Shown piece after piece: positions 8,492 to 16,697 of a stretch of 53,874 nt of DNA. Under the pieces are notes generated by a model that was not told the origin of the DNA, did no database searches, and saw only the letters and a list, made by a program, of their open reading frames with translations. This DNA comes from a virus: positions 1 through 53,874 of the IMG/VR virus record IMGVR_UViG_3300031787_000162; one strand, 5' to 3'. Each line of letters starts with the position of its first letter. Position 1 is the stretch's first letter. The translations under genes and the position numbers were made by a program.

Positions 8492-9937
8492 ATGCAATTA
8501 TTTCAACAAGAATATGACGATGACATAGCAGATAAAATACAAGCCTCGGCTAGCATATCATATGCTGCTGCAATTGAGCCTTGTAATTCAGAGATTAAAT
8601 CTAAAGCATTTAAGGCTTTGGCTTCTATTCAAGATAGCGATTTATATTATACTCAATCTATTTTAGTGAGTAGTAGTTGGAATAAAAATGATGATATTTT
8701 TGATAAAAATGAAGTATGGGCGGCAAGACATAGTCCAGAACATAAACCAACTAATCTTGAGCATGATGAAGAAACTATTATTGGTCATATAGTTTCTAAT
8801 TATCCAATAACAGAAGATGGTATTCTAATTGATGAAAATACTCCAATAGAAAATTTACCAGAAAAATATCATATTCTTACAGGCGCTGTAATTTATAAAT
8901 CTTATACAAAACCAGAACTGCAAGAAAGAACACAGGCATTAATTAAAGAAATTGAAAATGGCACCAAATACGTTAGTATGGAATGCTTTTTTAAAGGCTT
9001 TGATTATGGTTTAATTAATAAGAGTACTGGTGAGTACAAAATATTAACAAGAAATAACAGTACTGCTTATTTAAGCAAACATCTTAGAGCTTATGGTGGA
9101 TTGGGAGAACACGATAACTATAAAATTGGTAGGGTTTTAAGAAATATTACATTTAGTGGTAAAGGTTATGTAGACAAACCCGCAAATCCAGATAGTATAA
9201 TATTTAGTAAAGAATCGTTTAAGTTTATGGAAAATAATATAAATTTACCAAAAAATGAAGATATTTCAAAATCAGGTGTAATAACAACTCAGTCTAATAT
9301 TAATTCGGAGAATCAAATTATGAGTGAAGACAACAAAGTAGTAGTATCAGATTGTGCCGAGGCAACTCAAGCCGCTGAGACTACAATTGCTGAACTAAAA
9401 TCCCAACTCGAAACTCTCAGTACTTCACATGCAGAAGAACTTTCTGTTTTAAGTACCGAGAAAAATGCGTTGGCATTAGAACACGAAGAAGCTGCTAAAA
9501 AAATGAAAGATATGGAAGAAGAAAAGAAAAAAATGATGGCTTCAATTAGTGATCTAGAACTCAAATTAGAAGAAGCCAATACATCAATAGCGGCTTATAT
9601 GAAGAAAGAAAAGAAAATGATGCGCAAAGCCTCTCTAGTTGAGCATGGTTTTGATGCTAATGAGCTTGATAGTATTCTAGACAGATTTGAGAATGTTAAT
9701 GATGAAACATTCGCTGCTATGACAGAAATGTTAACAATGAAAAAGAAAAAAAATACAAAAGCTGAAGAATCTGTTGCTGAAACACCAGATTTAACTGAAG
9801 CTCTTGAGAATGTAGAAGAACCAACAGATGCGACTGTAACTGTTGGTGGCGAAGATAATACTGTCGAAAATACTCGCGCAGCATTAGTAGATTTTGTTTA
9901 TGCTAGACTAGGTAAAAAACTAAATAAGGGAGAATAA
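8492..9937 (+). CDS. Prohead protease fused to scaffold domain
   Basis: This 481-residue protein has two parts. Residues 1-245 look like a capsid maturation protease: an early LEHDEETIIGHI segment may provide His, KYVSMECFF a nucleophilic Ser, and NITFSGKGYVDKPANP is typical of the end of such domains. Residues about 280-390 are a charged coiled coil with long Glu/Lys runs, as in scaffold or core proteins, and the tail is acidic. Protease-scaffold fusions guide capsid assembly and are then cleaved. AAAGAGG is nine bases before the ATG. An internal ATG at 9320 could yield the scaffold alone. It lies between portal and capsid genes, as usual. Confidence 0.8.
   Translation: MQLFQQEYDDDIADKIQASASISYAAAIEPCNSEIKSKAFKALASIQDSDLYYTQSILVSSSWNKNDDIFDKNEVWAARHSPEHKPTNLEHDEETIIGHIVSNYPITEDGILIDENTPIENLPEKYHILTGAVIYKSYTKPELQERTQALIKEIENGTKYVSMECFFKGFDYGLINKSTGEYKILTRNNSTAYLSKHLRAYGGLGEHDNYKIGRVLRNITFSGKGYVDKPANPDSIIFSKESFKFMENNINLPKNEDISKSGVITTQSNINSENQIMSEDNKVVVSDCAEATQAAETTIAELKSQLETLSTSHAEELSVLSTEKNALALEHEEAAKKMKDMEEEKKKMMASISDLELKLEEANTSIAAYMKKEKKMMRKASLVEHGFDANELDSILDRFENVNDETFAAMTEMLTMKKKKNTKAEESVAETPDLTEALENVEEPTDATVTVGGEDNTVENTRAALVDFVYARLGKKLNKGE
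9320..9937 (+). CDS. Nested in-frame scaffold protein (internal start)
   Basis: Codon 277 of the protease-scaffold gene is an ATG preceded by CGGAG nine bases upstream, a credible ribosome site in the middle of a gene. Initiation there would give a 205-residue protein containing only the coiled coil and acidic tail. Lambda Nu3 is made in the same way from the 3' part of gene C. This is inferred from the sequence pattern and the domain boundary. Confidence 0.4.
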   Translation: MSEDNKVVVSDCAEATQAAETTIAELKSQLETLSTSHAEELSVLSTEKNALALEHEEAAKKMKDMEEEKKKMMASISDLELKLEEANTSIAAYMKKEKKMMRKASLVEHGFDANELDSILDRFENVNDETFAAMTEMLTMKKKKNTKAEESVAETPDLTEALENVEEPTDATVTVGGEDNTVENTRAALVDFVYARLGKKLNKGE

Positions 9938-9938
9938 C

Positions 9939-10388
9939 ATGGCTCTTAAACCAGATCGTATTGAACACTTAACAGATATTTCATTTTTCATGAACACAGT
10001 TGCTGAAAGAGGCGGCGTAGTTTCTTTTGTTACTAGTGGTGTTGGCGTATCGATGGATGATGCCGATGCTGTAGTAGCATACGCAACAGCTGCTTCAGGC
10101 AGTGTGCCAGCAGGCGTTTTGCTTAACGATGTAGTTAATCTTGACCTAACAAGACAGCATATTAACTGGCATAAGGATGAAGTACAAGTTGGTGGTAAGG
10201 TGACACTATTAAGAGTAGGTCAAGTTACTACAGATCTTGTTGATGGTAATCCAGAAGCTGGTGATGGTGCTTATGTTGGTCCAAGTGGAACAATTTCCAC
10301 CACATCAACAAACGCTGTCAAAATCGGTACATTCCTTAGCGGTAAGGATGCCGATGGTTACGCTAAAGTCTCAGTAAACATTCAGTAA
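9939..10388 (+). CDS. Probable capsid decoration protein
   Basis: This 149-residue protein is rich in Gly, Ala, Val and Thr, with a beta-rich pattern. It ends with GTFLSGKDADGYAKVSVNIQ-type strands. Small beta-rich proteins encoded between protease and major capsid genes usually decorate or stabilise the head. AGGGAG lies seven bases before the ATG, consistent with high expression. I see no signature that proves the family. A head fibre or another minor head protein is possible. Confidence 0.6.
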   Translation: MALKPDRIEHLTDISFFMNTVAERGGVVSFVTSGVGVSMDDADAVVAYATAASGSVPAGVLLNDVVNLDLTRQHINWHKDEVQVGGKVTLLRVGQVTTDLVDGNPEAGDGAYVGPSGTISTTSTNAVKIGTFLSGKDADGYAKVSVNIQ

Positions 10389-10409
10389 TTAAGAAACGGA
10401 GAAATAAAA

Positions 10410-11420
10410 ATGTCAGCTCATACTAAGTCATTTCAACCAAATCCAGAACTAACTGACCTCTTAGTTCGATCTGGTTCACTGAATAAAGAGGAGGCTTTAG
10501 CCGCAAATTCTGAATTTGCAAAAGCCTTAGAATTACCACTTCGTCAGGGTATTCTAAATGGTAATATTCTAGATAATATCTTTGAACCAATCGTATTGGC
10601 TCAAAGTGCTACTCCAGAATTTCCATTAGATTTTCTTGCTCCTGGTACAGAAAAAGATTTCGTCGCTTACACTATCCCAAATCACGGATATATTCCAGAG
10701 CGTCATGTTGAAGGCGATTATGTTATGGTTCCAACCTATGATATTGGCGCTAGCATTGATTATCTCTTAAAGTATGCTCGTGATGCTCGTTGGGATGTTG
10801 TTGGTCGTGCTATGGAAGTTATGGAAGCTCAATTCGTCAAAAAGATGAATGACGATGGCTGGCATACACTTCTTGCTGCTGGTACAGATCGCAATATCGT
10901 TGTATTCGACAGCGATGCTGATAGTGGCCAATTTACCAAGAGACTAGTATCTCTCATGAAAACAGTAATGAGAAGAAATGGTGGTGGTAATAGTGCTAGT
11001 AATAATCGTGGTTTATTAACTGATCTTTATGTTTCTCCAGAAGCAATGGAAGATATTCGCAACTGGGGAGTTGATCAAGTTGATGAAGTTACTCGTCGTG
11101 AAATTTATGTTGCTGCTGATGGTACGCTTAACCGTATATTCGGCGTCAATCTTCATGATCGTGATGAACTAGGAGAAGGTCAAGAATATCAACTATTCTA
11201 TGACAATGTACTATCTGGCACACTACCAGAAGGTGACGTTGAATTAGTAGTTGGTTTAGATCTTCGCAAGAGAGATAGCTTCATAATGCCAGTTCGTCAA
11301 GAAGTTCAGATCTTCGAAGACGATACTCTTCATCGTCAGAAGAGAGCTGGTTTCTATGGTTGGGCAGAACAGGGTTTTGCTGTTCTCGATAACCGTAGAG
11401 TACTACTTGGCTCACTATAA
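10410..11420 (+). CDS. Major capsid protein (HK97-like fold)
   Basis: This 336-residue protein is in the correct position after protease and decoration genes and before a strong terminator. The N-terminal 40 residues are helical and charged, and may be removed in maturation. The body has the length and alpha/beta pattern of HK97-fold capsids, including a long central helix (YLLKYARDARWDVVGRAMEV) and a late EVQIFEDDTLHRQKRAGF segment. Arg is encoded mainly by CGT/CGC here, whereas neighbours use mostly AGA, which suggests selection for high expression. CGGAG lies eight bases before the ATG. Confidence 0.9.
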   Translation: MSAHTKSFQPNPELTDLLVRSGSLNKEEALAANSEFAKALELPLRQGILNGNILDNIFEPIVLAQSATPEFPLDFLAPGTEKDFVAYTIPNHGYIPERHVEGDYVMVPTYDIGASIDYLLKYARDARWDVVGRAMEVMEAQFVKKMNDDGWHTLLAAGTDRNIVVFDSDADSGQFTKRLVSLMKTVMRRNGGGNSASNNRGLLTDLYVSPEAMEDIRNWGVDQVDEVTRREIYVAADGTLNRIFGVNLHDRDELGEGQEYQLFYDNVLSGTLPEGDVELVVGLDLRKRDSFIMPVRQEVQIFEDDTLHRQKRAGFYGWAEQGFAVLDNRRVLLGSL

Positions 11421-11457
11421 TAATTAGATATAATTTATCAATTATCATAAGAAGAAT

Positions 11458-11487
11458 GGCTGGCCTAGTGCCAGCCTTTCTTTTTTT
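11458..11487 (+). terminator. Rho-independent terminator after the capsid gene
   Basis: GGCTGGC (11458-11464) and GCCAGCC (11470-11476) form a perfect seven-pair stem with a five-base loop, followed by TTTCTTTTTTT. It closes the packaging/capsid operon. The remaining 54 bases before the next gene are AT-rich and contain GGTGTAT, a partial match to the motif at 6244 and 15710. Confidence 0.93.
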
Positions 11488-11541
11488 ATAAAAGGTGTAT
11501 ATCTATATACTTAAATCACAATATCTAGCCAAGAGGATATT

Positions 11542-11940
11542 ATGTCTGCTACTAAACACGATTTTCCAATTGAGCAAGGTAGTTCCTTTAAACTACAATT
11601 GATATATAAGGATCAAAATAATAATCCTATAGATTTAACTGATTATTGCGCTAGACTAACATGGACTACTAATAGTGGTGAAACTTCTATTTTTACTACA
11701 GAAAATATGGATTTATCATTATATAGTTTTACTATAGATGGACCAAATGGCACATTGGTTTTAATGTTACCAGCGTCAAAAACAAACACATTAAATTTCG
11801 ATATTGCTCAATATGATTTAGAAATTCAATCTAATATTGATTTATATACTGGTGGAGGAAAAGAAGTAATAAGACTACTATATGGAACCATTACGCTAAT
11901 TAAAAGGTATAGTCAAACAAATACACTATTACAATGTTAA
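11542..11940 (+). CDS. Conserved beta-rich phage structural protein
   Basis: This 132-residue protein has the phrase QGSSFKLQLIYKDQNNNPIDLTDY, then a segment with VLMLPASKTNTLNF and a final RLLYGTITL strand. The same arrangement is seen in small beta-sandwich phage proteins and in the N-terminal domain of some baseplate upper proteins. It has no catalytic motif. AAGAGG lies eight bases before the ATG. It is the first gene after the capsid terminator, next to connector genes, so a neck or head-surface role is likely. The exact function is unknown. Confidence 0.55.
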   Translation: MSATKHDFPIEQGSSFKLQLIYKDQNNNPIDLTDYCARLTWTTNSGETSIFTTENMDLSLYSFTIDGPNGTLVLMLPASKTNTLNFDIAQYDLEIQSNIDLYTGGGKEVIRLLYGTITLIKRYSQTNTLLQC

Positions 11941-11955
11941 TATAAAGGTAATATT

Positions 11956-12486
11956 ATGGCATGGCAAAATGAAATAGTAACAATTATTAGAGTGCTTATT
12001 AATGATTTAAGTTCTACTCCACAATATAGTGATGCTAGACTACAGCAGTTAGCGGTAGTAGCGGCTCAATATGTACAGTTTGATGTAAATTTAGATAATA
12101 AATATGTAATTAATATAGCTTATCCAAGCATTACTCCAGATCCTACTCTAGATCCTAAAGATGATATTTTTATAAGTTTAGTATCATTAAAGGCTTCATG
12201 CTTAGTTGACCAAAGTACATTTAGAACTAAAACAGCTTTAGAAGGTATTAGGGCGGCATTAGGACCTGCTAGTTTAAGTGTTGGTGGTAACTTAGCTGGA
12301 TATAAAACATTATTAGCAGAGGGACCATGTTCAATGTATGAACAATTAACTCTTCGTTGGGATGTTTCCAATGCTAGTGCTGTTAGAGCTATATTTAGTC
12401 CATTTATTGGCAATAATTTTGATCCACAAAATCTAAATAATCCTAACTACAACCATAGTAGATATGAAGATAATCAATATTATTAA
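11956..12486 (+). CDS. Probable head-tail connector (adaptor) protein
   Basis: This 176-residue protein is helical at its N-terminus (WQNEIVTIIRVLINDL, YSDARLQQLAVVAAQYVQFDV), with a later helical part around LKASCLVDQSTFRTK. This resembles gp6-type adaptor proteins, which dock under the portal. It follows the capsid gene by one gene, where adaptors usually lie. AAAGGT precedes the ATG. The call rests on gene order and fold pattern rather than on a diagnostic motif. Confidence 0.55.
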   Translation: MAWQNEIVTIIRVLINDLSSTPQYSDARLQQLAVVAAQYVQFDVNLDNKYVINIAYPSITPDPTLDPKDDIFISLVSLKASCLVDQSTFRTKTALEGIRAALGPASLSVGGNLAGYKTLLAEGPCSMYEQLTLRWDVSNASAVRAIFSPFIGNNFDPQNLNNPNYNHSRYEDNQYY

Positions 12487-12497
12487 AGAGAATTATA

Positions 12498-13031
12498 ATG
12501 TCTACTTATGATACTAATATATTGATAAATACTACTAGCAATAATATAGAAGTTATAAAATATACTAATAATATTATAATTAGTCAGAGTAATCAGGGAA
12601 TTATTCCACATAATCACGAATTATCTGATATTACTAATATTGATGATTTAATTATTACATATCCACAATTATCTACTAATAGTAGTGTTCAACTTAATGT
12701 TTCTAAAAGAACAGCATCAGCATGGATTAATTTTAACGCTGTTGGTATAGTTAATATTAGAGATAGTTTTAATATAAGTAGTATTATTGATCAGGGAGTT
12801 GGTCGCTATACTGTTAATTTTACTTATCCATTTATTAATACTAATTATACTTTTACAGCATGGGCTAGGGATTTTAATACTGATACATATATTATTAATA
12901 CATTAGGAGCAAAGGCTAACTCTGTTAAAACTACTAGTAGTGTAGAAATTATATTTAACGATATATTAAATGGATTAAATTATGATAGCTCAGAATGCAA
13001 TCTGGTATTTTTTGGAGTTTTAAATGTATAG
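12498..13031 (+). CDS. Fibre-like protein in the neck gene cluster
   Basis: This 177-residue protein carries two features typical of phage fibres. HNHELSDITNI (38-48) resembles the H-x-H-x3-DITN repeats of tail fibres. The stretch from AWINFNAVGIVNIRDSFNIS (75-94) through YTVNFT is like the C-terminal domain of many trimeric fibres. It should form a short beta-structured trimer on the virion surface and may bind host. Its place between connector genes rather than after the tape measure is odd. A head fibre, collar fibre or tail fibre is possible. Confidence 0.6.
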   Translation: MSTYDTNILINTTSNNIEVIKYTNNIIISQSNQGIIPHNHELSDITNIDDLIITYPQLSTNSSVQLNVSKRTASAWINFNAVGIVNIRDSFNISSIIDQGVGRYTVNFTYPFINTNYTFTAWARDFNTDTYIINTLGAKANSVKTTSSVEIIFNDILNGLNYDSSECNLVFFGVLNV

Positions 13032-13251
13032 AATAATATATCCAAATAACAATAGTTCTATAAATATTATCATTCCAGTAGATGATCAAAATTTGGATCA
13101 TGTCACACAACTAGCTCATAATCAAGTGCCAAAAGATGTAGTATTTAAAATTATAACTATTAATGATCTTCCAGAAGATAGAGTATTTAGAGATGCTTGG
13201 ACATATGATTTTACCAATTATGATGGAATAGGAAATGGTGGTGATATATGA
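13024..13251 (+). CDS. Small conserved phage protein (fibre-associated, 75 aa)
   Basis: This 75-residue protein starts MYRIIYPNNNSSINIIIP and contains LPEDRVFRDAWTYDF. A similar D-R-x-F-R-D-A-W core is found in small proteins encoded near fibre genes in many phages. It overlaps the fibre-like gene by eight bases and the next gene by four, so the three are translationally linked. Function is not established. A fibre assembly helper or minor virion protein is the best inference. Confidence 0.5.
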   Translation: MYRIIYPNNNSSINIIIPVDDQNLDHVTQLAHNQVPKDVVFKIITINDLPEDRVFRDAWTYDFTNYDGIGNGGDI

Positions 13252-13499
13252 TCACAATTAATATGGATATAGCTAGGCAGATATGGAAAAATAAAATTAG
13301 AATCAATAGAAAAACCATATTTGAAAAATTAGATATTTTATATTTACGAGCTATCGAAAACAATAATAGTGTAGAGCAACATAATATAGCTATTCTTAAA
13401 CAAAAATTAAGAGATGCTCCGTCTGATTCTAGAATTGAAAATGCTATAAGCCCGTCAGAACTATTAATCATTAATCCATTATTAGAAATAAATATATGA
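13248..13499 (+). CDS. Small helical phage protein (fibre-associated, 83 aa)
   Basis: This 83-residue protein is mostly helical. It starts MITINMDIARQIWKNKIR and includes KQKLRDAPSD before a short C-terminal segment. This pattern, directly after a protein with an F-R-D-A-W core, recurs in phages next to fibres and resembles fibre assembly chaperones in size and position. It overlaps both neighbours by ATGA. No enzymatic motif is present. Confidence 0.5.
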   Translation: MITINMDIARQIWKNKIRINRKTIFEKLDILYLRAIENNNSVEQHNIAILKQKLRDAPSDSRIENAISPSELLIINPLLEINI

Positions 13500-14026
13500 G
13501 TAATTTTACAGGTATTATCACACCTCAATTTAAACAAATATTTAAAGATGCTATATTAGCTCTCTTAGAAGATACTGCATTAACTGTACCGTGTAAACTA
13601 TATTTTGATAATACAAAATTAAGCGACTGTCCCAATTGTGTTTACGATCCAATTAATCAAAGATCTAGTAATCAATACCAAACAGGCGGACCAATACCAT
13701 TTGTTAATGGTCAAGTTTGTCCATACTGTATAGGTGCTGGTAGTCTAACATTCTCTTCTGAAGAAACTGTATATTTAGGTATTATTAAACCTGTATTTTT
13801 TGGTATGGATCAATTAGAATTAAATAATGTAAACTTTGTGGACGGCATGATACAGTCTTTATCATCAATAGATATTTATGCTAAACTTAAAAATGCATCA
13901 TATATTATTGTTGATACTAATATTACAAATTTAACTAATACTAAATTTATTAGACACAGAGATCCAATACCTGTTGGTTTTGGAGATAATTCTTTTATTA
14001 TTACCACCTGGCAAAATGTGCAATAA
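13496..14026 (+). CDS. Probable head-closure/neck protein with zinc site
   Basis: This 176-residue protein contains CPNC (45-48) and CPYCIGAG (75-82), two C-x2-C pairs that probably bind one zinc ion. The second resembles a DnaJ-type zinc knuckle. The rest is beta-rich. It lies between adaptor-like and tail-completion-like genes, where head-closure proteins are found. It overlaps the gene before by ATGA and the next gene by one base. The zinc site is visible; the neck role is inferred from order. Confidence 0.5.
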   Translation: MSNFTGIITPQFKQIFKDAILALLEDTALTVPCKLYFDNTKLSDCPNCVYDPINQRSSNQYQTGGPIPFVNGQVCPYCIGAGSLTFSSEETVYLGIIKPVFFGMDQLELNNVNFVDGMIQSLSSIDIYAKLKNASYIIVDTNITNLTNTKFIRHRDPIPVGFGDNSFIITTWQNVQ

Positions 14027-14673
14027 TGGTAAATTTATCAGGATTTTTAAAATTAGAAGAAACTGAAAGTCAAATAAATAAAAAAATACTAGAAGCATTA
14101 CTTCCGGAAGTTGACAAATATCTCAATAAATTATTTAATAAAGTATCTGTACAAATTAAGGATACTATTATTGAAGCAATTAAAAAAGCACCAGAATATT
14201 CATCATTATTATATGGTCAATTAAAAGCTGAGTTTGGTTTACCAGATAGTGATACTAGAGTTAATTCAATTGTTAATTTTTGGCAAGATATATCAGTAGA
14301 ATACAAAAATACTAAAATTAGTAGAAATACTTTAAGTGGAGGCTTTAAAATTAGTATGATTAAGAGAGATTTTAGTGATGTTCTAGGATCCTCTGATGCT
14401 ACATTTATTACTGAAAAAGGAGATACTCTTAATTGGTTGGAGTGGTTATTATTATTTGGCAATAAGACTATTATTAAAGAATATAATATTGAACTAGGTC
14501 CTAACCCCAGATCAAGAACAGGTATGGCTATTATGAAAGGTGCTGTAGCTGGAAAGTGGTCGGTACCCAGTACTTATTCTGGAACAATAAATAATAATTG
14601 GATTACCAGATCTATCGATTCTGTTGATTCTACTATAAATAGCATATTATCTAAAGCATTAAAGGACACATGA
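14026..14673 (+). CDS. Probable tail completion/neck protein
   Basis: This 215-residue protein has an amphipathic helical N-terminal half. It is followed by TLNWLEWLLLFGNKTIIKEY, ELGPNPRSRTGMAIM and a C-terminal NNNWITRSIDS. The helix plus the P-x-SRTG-x-AIM phrase is like HK97 gp10-type tail completion proteins of large phages. These cap the tail or join it to the head. It abuts genes on both sides within two bases. The call is based on pattern and gene order. Confidence 0.5.
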   Translation: MVNLSGFLKLEETESQINKKILEALLPEVDKYLNKLFNKVSVQIKDTIIEAIKKAPEYSSLLYGQLKAEFGLPDSDTRVNSIVNFWQDISVEYKNTKISRNTLSGGFKISMIKRDFSDVLGSSDATFITEKGDTLNWLEWLLLFGNKTIIKEYNIELGPNPRSRTGMAIMKGAVAGKWSVPSTYSGTINNNWITRSIDSVDSTINSILSKALKDT

Positions 14674-14674
14674 T

Positions 14675-15709
14675 ATGGCGTTTACATATGGTAATGAAAA
14701 ATTTAGCGGAGTTTCTAGCATAGGCGAGAAACTAATACTTGCTCAAATAGAAAATAATATTAAGTCTTTTCTTGAGTGGGGATTTTTAAATATCGGTGGC
14801 TTTATTAATGTTCAAAGAAATCAAACAAATATCTATAATAATCCATTATCAAAATTAAAACCCACAGAGGATCCTAATTATCAAAATGGACAAGTATGGC
14901 AAACCATTAGAAAAGATTGGATTTGGGAAAATGATATTACATACACAAGATGTATTACTCCTGTTGGAGAAACCACTAGTGATCCATGTCCGTCACCATA
15001 TGTGCAAACCTCATCGCCAGTATTAATTAATGGTATATACGTTAATAACGTATTTTATCCATTAAATACAATAGGTCAATATGCTTATAAGATAGATTAT
15101 ATTAATAGTAGAGTTATATTCAATAATCCAATTAATTTAAATTCTATAGTAGAAATGGAATATTCATATAGATGGGTTCAGGTATATAGTTATGATAATG
15201 CTAAATGGTGGCAACAATTACAATATAAAACAGATGATAATCTAGCTCATTTTAATCAATTAAATAAAGGAGATTTTAGTATACTAAGTAACAATCGTGT
15301 ACAATTACCAGCAATTATTATAGAATCTATTGCTAGAGGATTATCTAAACCATTTCAATTAGGAGATAAATCTCTTGTGATGAAACAAGAAATTATGTTA
15401 CACATTGTTGCTGAAAATATGGCTGATAGAAATAATTTAATAGATATTCTTCGATTACAACAAGATAAATTTATTAGAATGTATGACACCAATCTAGTAA
15501 TATTAGATGGAGTTCAGCCATTTAATATTGATGGTACTTTAAATCCTGATAGATTAAATTATGGGGATTTAATTTTTGATAATGATTATATATGGTTAAA
15601 TGCTAGATTGACCGATATTTTTGCTTCTGAGGTTCAATCTTTTAGTCCATTTTTATCAGAAGCGAATGTAAAACTAACCGTTGAGACAATTTCTGAAATT
15701 AATAATTAA
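14675..15709 (+). CDS. Neck/tail structural protein of unknown role (344 aa)
   Basis: I do not recognise a family. This 344-residue protein is aromatic-rich (WQTIRKDWIWENDI, YSYRWVQVYSYDNAKWWQQL) and mostly beta structured. It has a Cys-Pro-Ser segment, SDPCPSPY, near residue 109. It lies directly before the tail tube gene and after a tail-completion-like gene, which suggests tail terminator or neck. The length is larger than a usual tail terminator. The next gene is preceded by the 18-base repeated motif. Confidence 0.5.
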   Translation: MAFTYGNEKFSGVSSIGEKLILAQIENNIKSFLEWGFLNIGGFINVQRNQTNIYNNPLSKLKPTEDPNYQNGQVWQTIRKDWIWENDITYTRCITPVGETTSDPCPSPYVQTSSPVLINGIYVNNVFYPLNTIGQYAYKIDYINSRVIFNNPINLNSIVEMEYSYRWVQVYSYDNAKWWQQLQYKTDDNLAHFNQLNKGDFSILSNNRVQLPAIIIESIARGLSKPFQLGDKSLVMKQEIMLHIVAENMADRNNLIDILRLQQDKFIRMYDTNLVILDGVQPFNIDGTLNPDRLNYGDLIFDNDYIWLNARLTDIFASEVQSFSPFLSEANVKLTVETISEINN

Positions 15710-15727
15710 TTGGTGTATTATTAGCTA
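15710..15727 (+). promoter_or_regulatory. Copy 2 of the 18-base motif, before the tail tube gene
   Basis: TTGGTGTATTATTAGCTA differs from the copy at 6244-6261 at two positions. It begins right after the stop codon of the previous gene and lies 29 bases before the ATG of the highly expressed tail tube gene. A TATAAT occurs downstream at 15740-15745, close to the ribosome site. Confidence 0.35.
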
Positions 15728-15756
15728 GCAACACACTTTATAATGGAGAATTCCAA

Positions 15757-16671
15757 ATGCCAAACAAAAGAATTTTTTATGCTAGTCATGCTGTAGGCGT
15801 AAACGGCACTGTTGTCGTAGGTGCGCAAAGTGTTGGATTAAATACTAATTTTAATCTAGAACAAGTATTCCAATTAGGCAGATTAGCAATTTATGACAAT
15901 ATAGCTACTGATCCAGATGTGGAAATCACAATTAGTAAGGCTTTGGATGGATATCCAACTATCTGGGAGTTGGCTACTGGTGGTGGTTCATTAGTAGAAA
16001 ATGCTAATGATCAAAGCGAAATAGTATTAGCTGTTGATGACGAAACACAAGATTTTGTCGCAGCTCCACATACAGCAGCTGTCACTATGACTGGTTGTTA
16101 TGTTAGTTCATTAACCTATACATTTCCTGTTGATGGTAATTTAACAGAAGAACTCGTATTTGTTGGCAGTCACAAAGCTGTTGGAGGCACGGTTATAACT
16201 CCACCAGCTAATCCAAATGAAAGAGTATTACGTAGACAAAATGTCAAGATTGGAGATAGTACATTACCAACCATGGTAAGCGGTAGAAGACTAAGTCAAA
16301 TTAGTATTAGTGCTGATCTTGGTAGAGAAAAAATGTTTGCTCTAGGTCAATTAGCTCCATTTCATCGTTTTGTTAATTTCCCTCTTGAAATTACAGTATC
16401 TTTTGATGTTATTTCAGATGGTGAAAACGCAAATGTTCTTGCTGGTCCATCATTTGATGAAACTTCAGGTGAATGCGTAGGTATTGATATTCAGAAAGAA
16501 CCCATTGTAATTAAATTGTGCGATAGCGATGGAATAATTGCTTATACTTTCGATTTAGGCAGCGGTTGTTCATTACAGAGCGTAAGTTATAGTGGTGGCG
16601 ATACTGGTGGTGGTAATGTTACTGAAACATATACTTATATTACCTATAATGAATTGACTATCACTGGCTAA
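15757..16671 (+). CDS. Major tail tube protein
   Basis: This 304-residue protein is beta-rich, with VVVGAQSVGLNTNFNLEQVFQ near the start and VTMTGCYVSSLTYTFPVDGNLTEELVF-type strands in the middle, typical of tail tube proteins of long-tailed phages. It should polymerise into stacked rings around the tape measure. A good GGAG site precedes the ATG. It lies before the assembly chaperones and tape measure, as in other siphoviruses. No sheath gene accompanies it, supporting a non-contractile tail. Confidence 0.8.
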   Translation: MPNKRIFYASHAVGVNGTVVVGAQSVGLNTNFNLEQVFQLGRLAIYDNIATDPDVEITISKALDGYPTIWELATGGGSLVENANDQSEIVLAVDDETQDFVAAPHTAAVTMTGCYVSSLTYTFPVDGNLTEELVFVGSHKAVGGTVITPPANPNERVLRRQNVKIGDSTLPTMVSGRRLSQISISADLGREKMFALGQLAPFHRFVNFPLEITVSFDVISDGENANVLAGPSFDETSGECVGIDIQKEPIVIKLCDSDGIIAYTFDLGSGCSLQSVSYSGGDTGGGNVTETYTYITYNELTITG

Positions 16672-16697
16672 TTGATAATTTTTAATAAGGATGCGGT

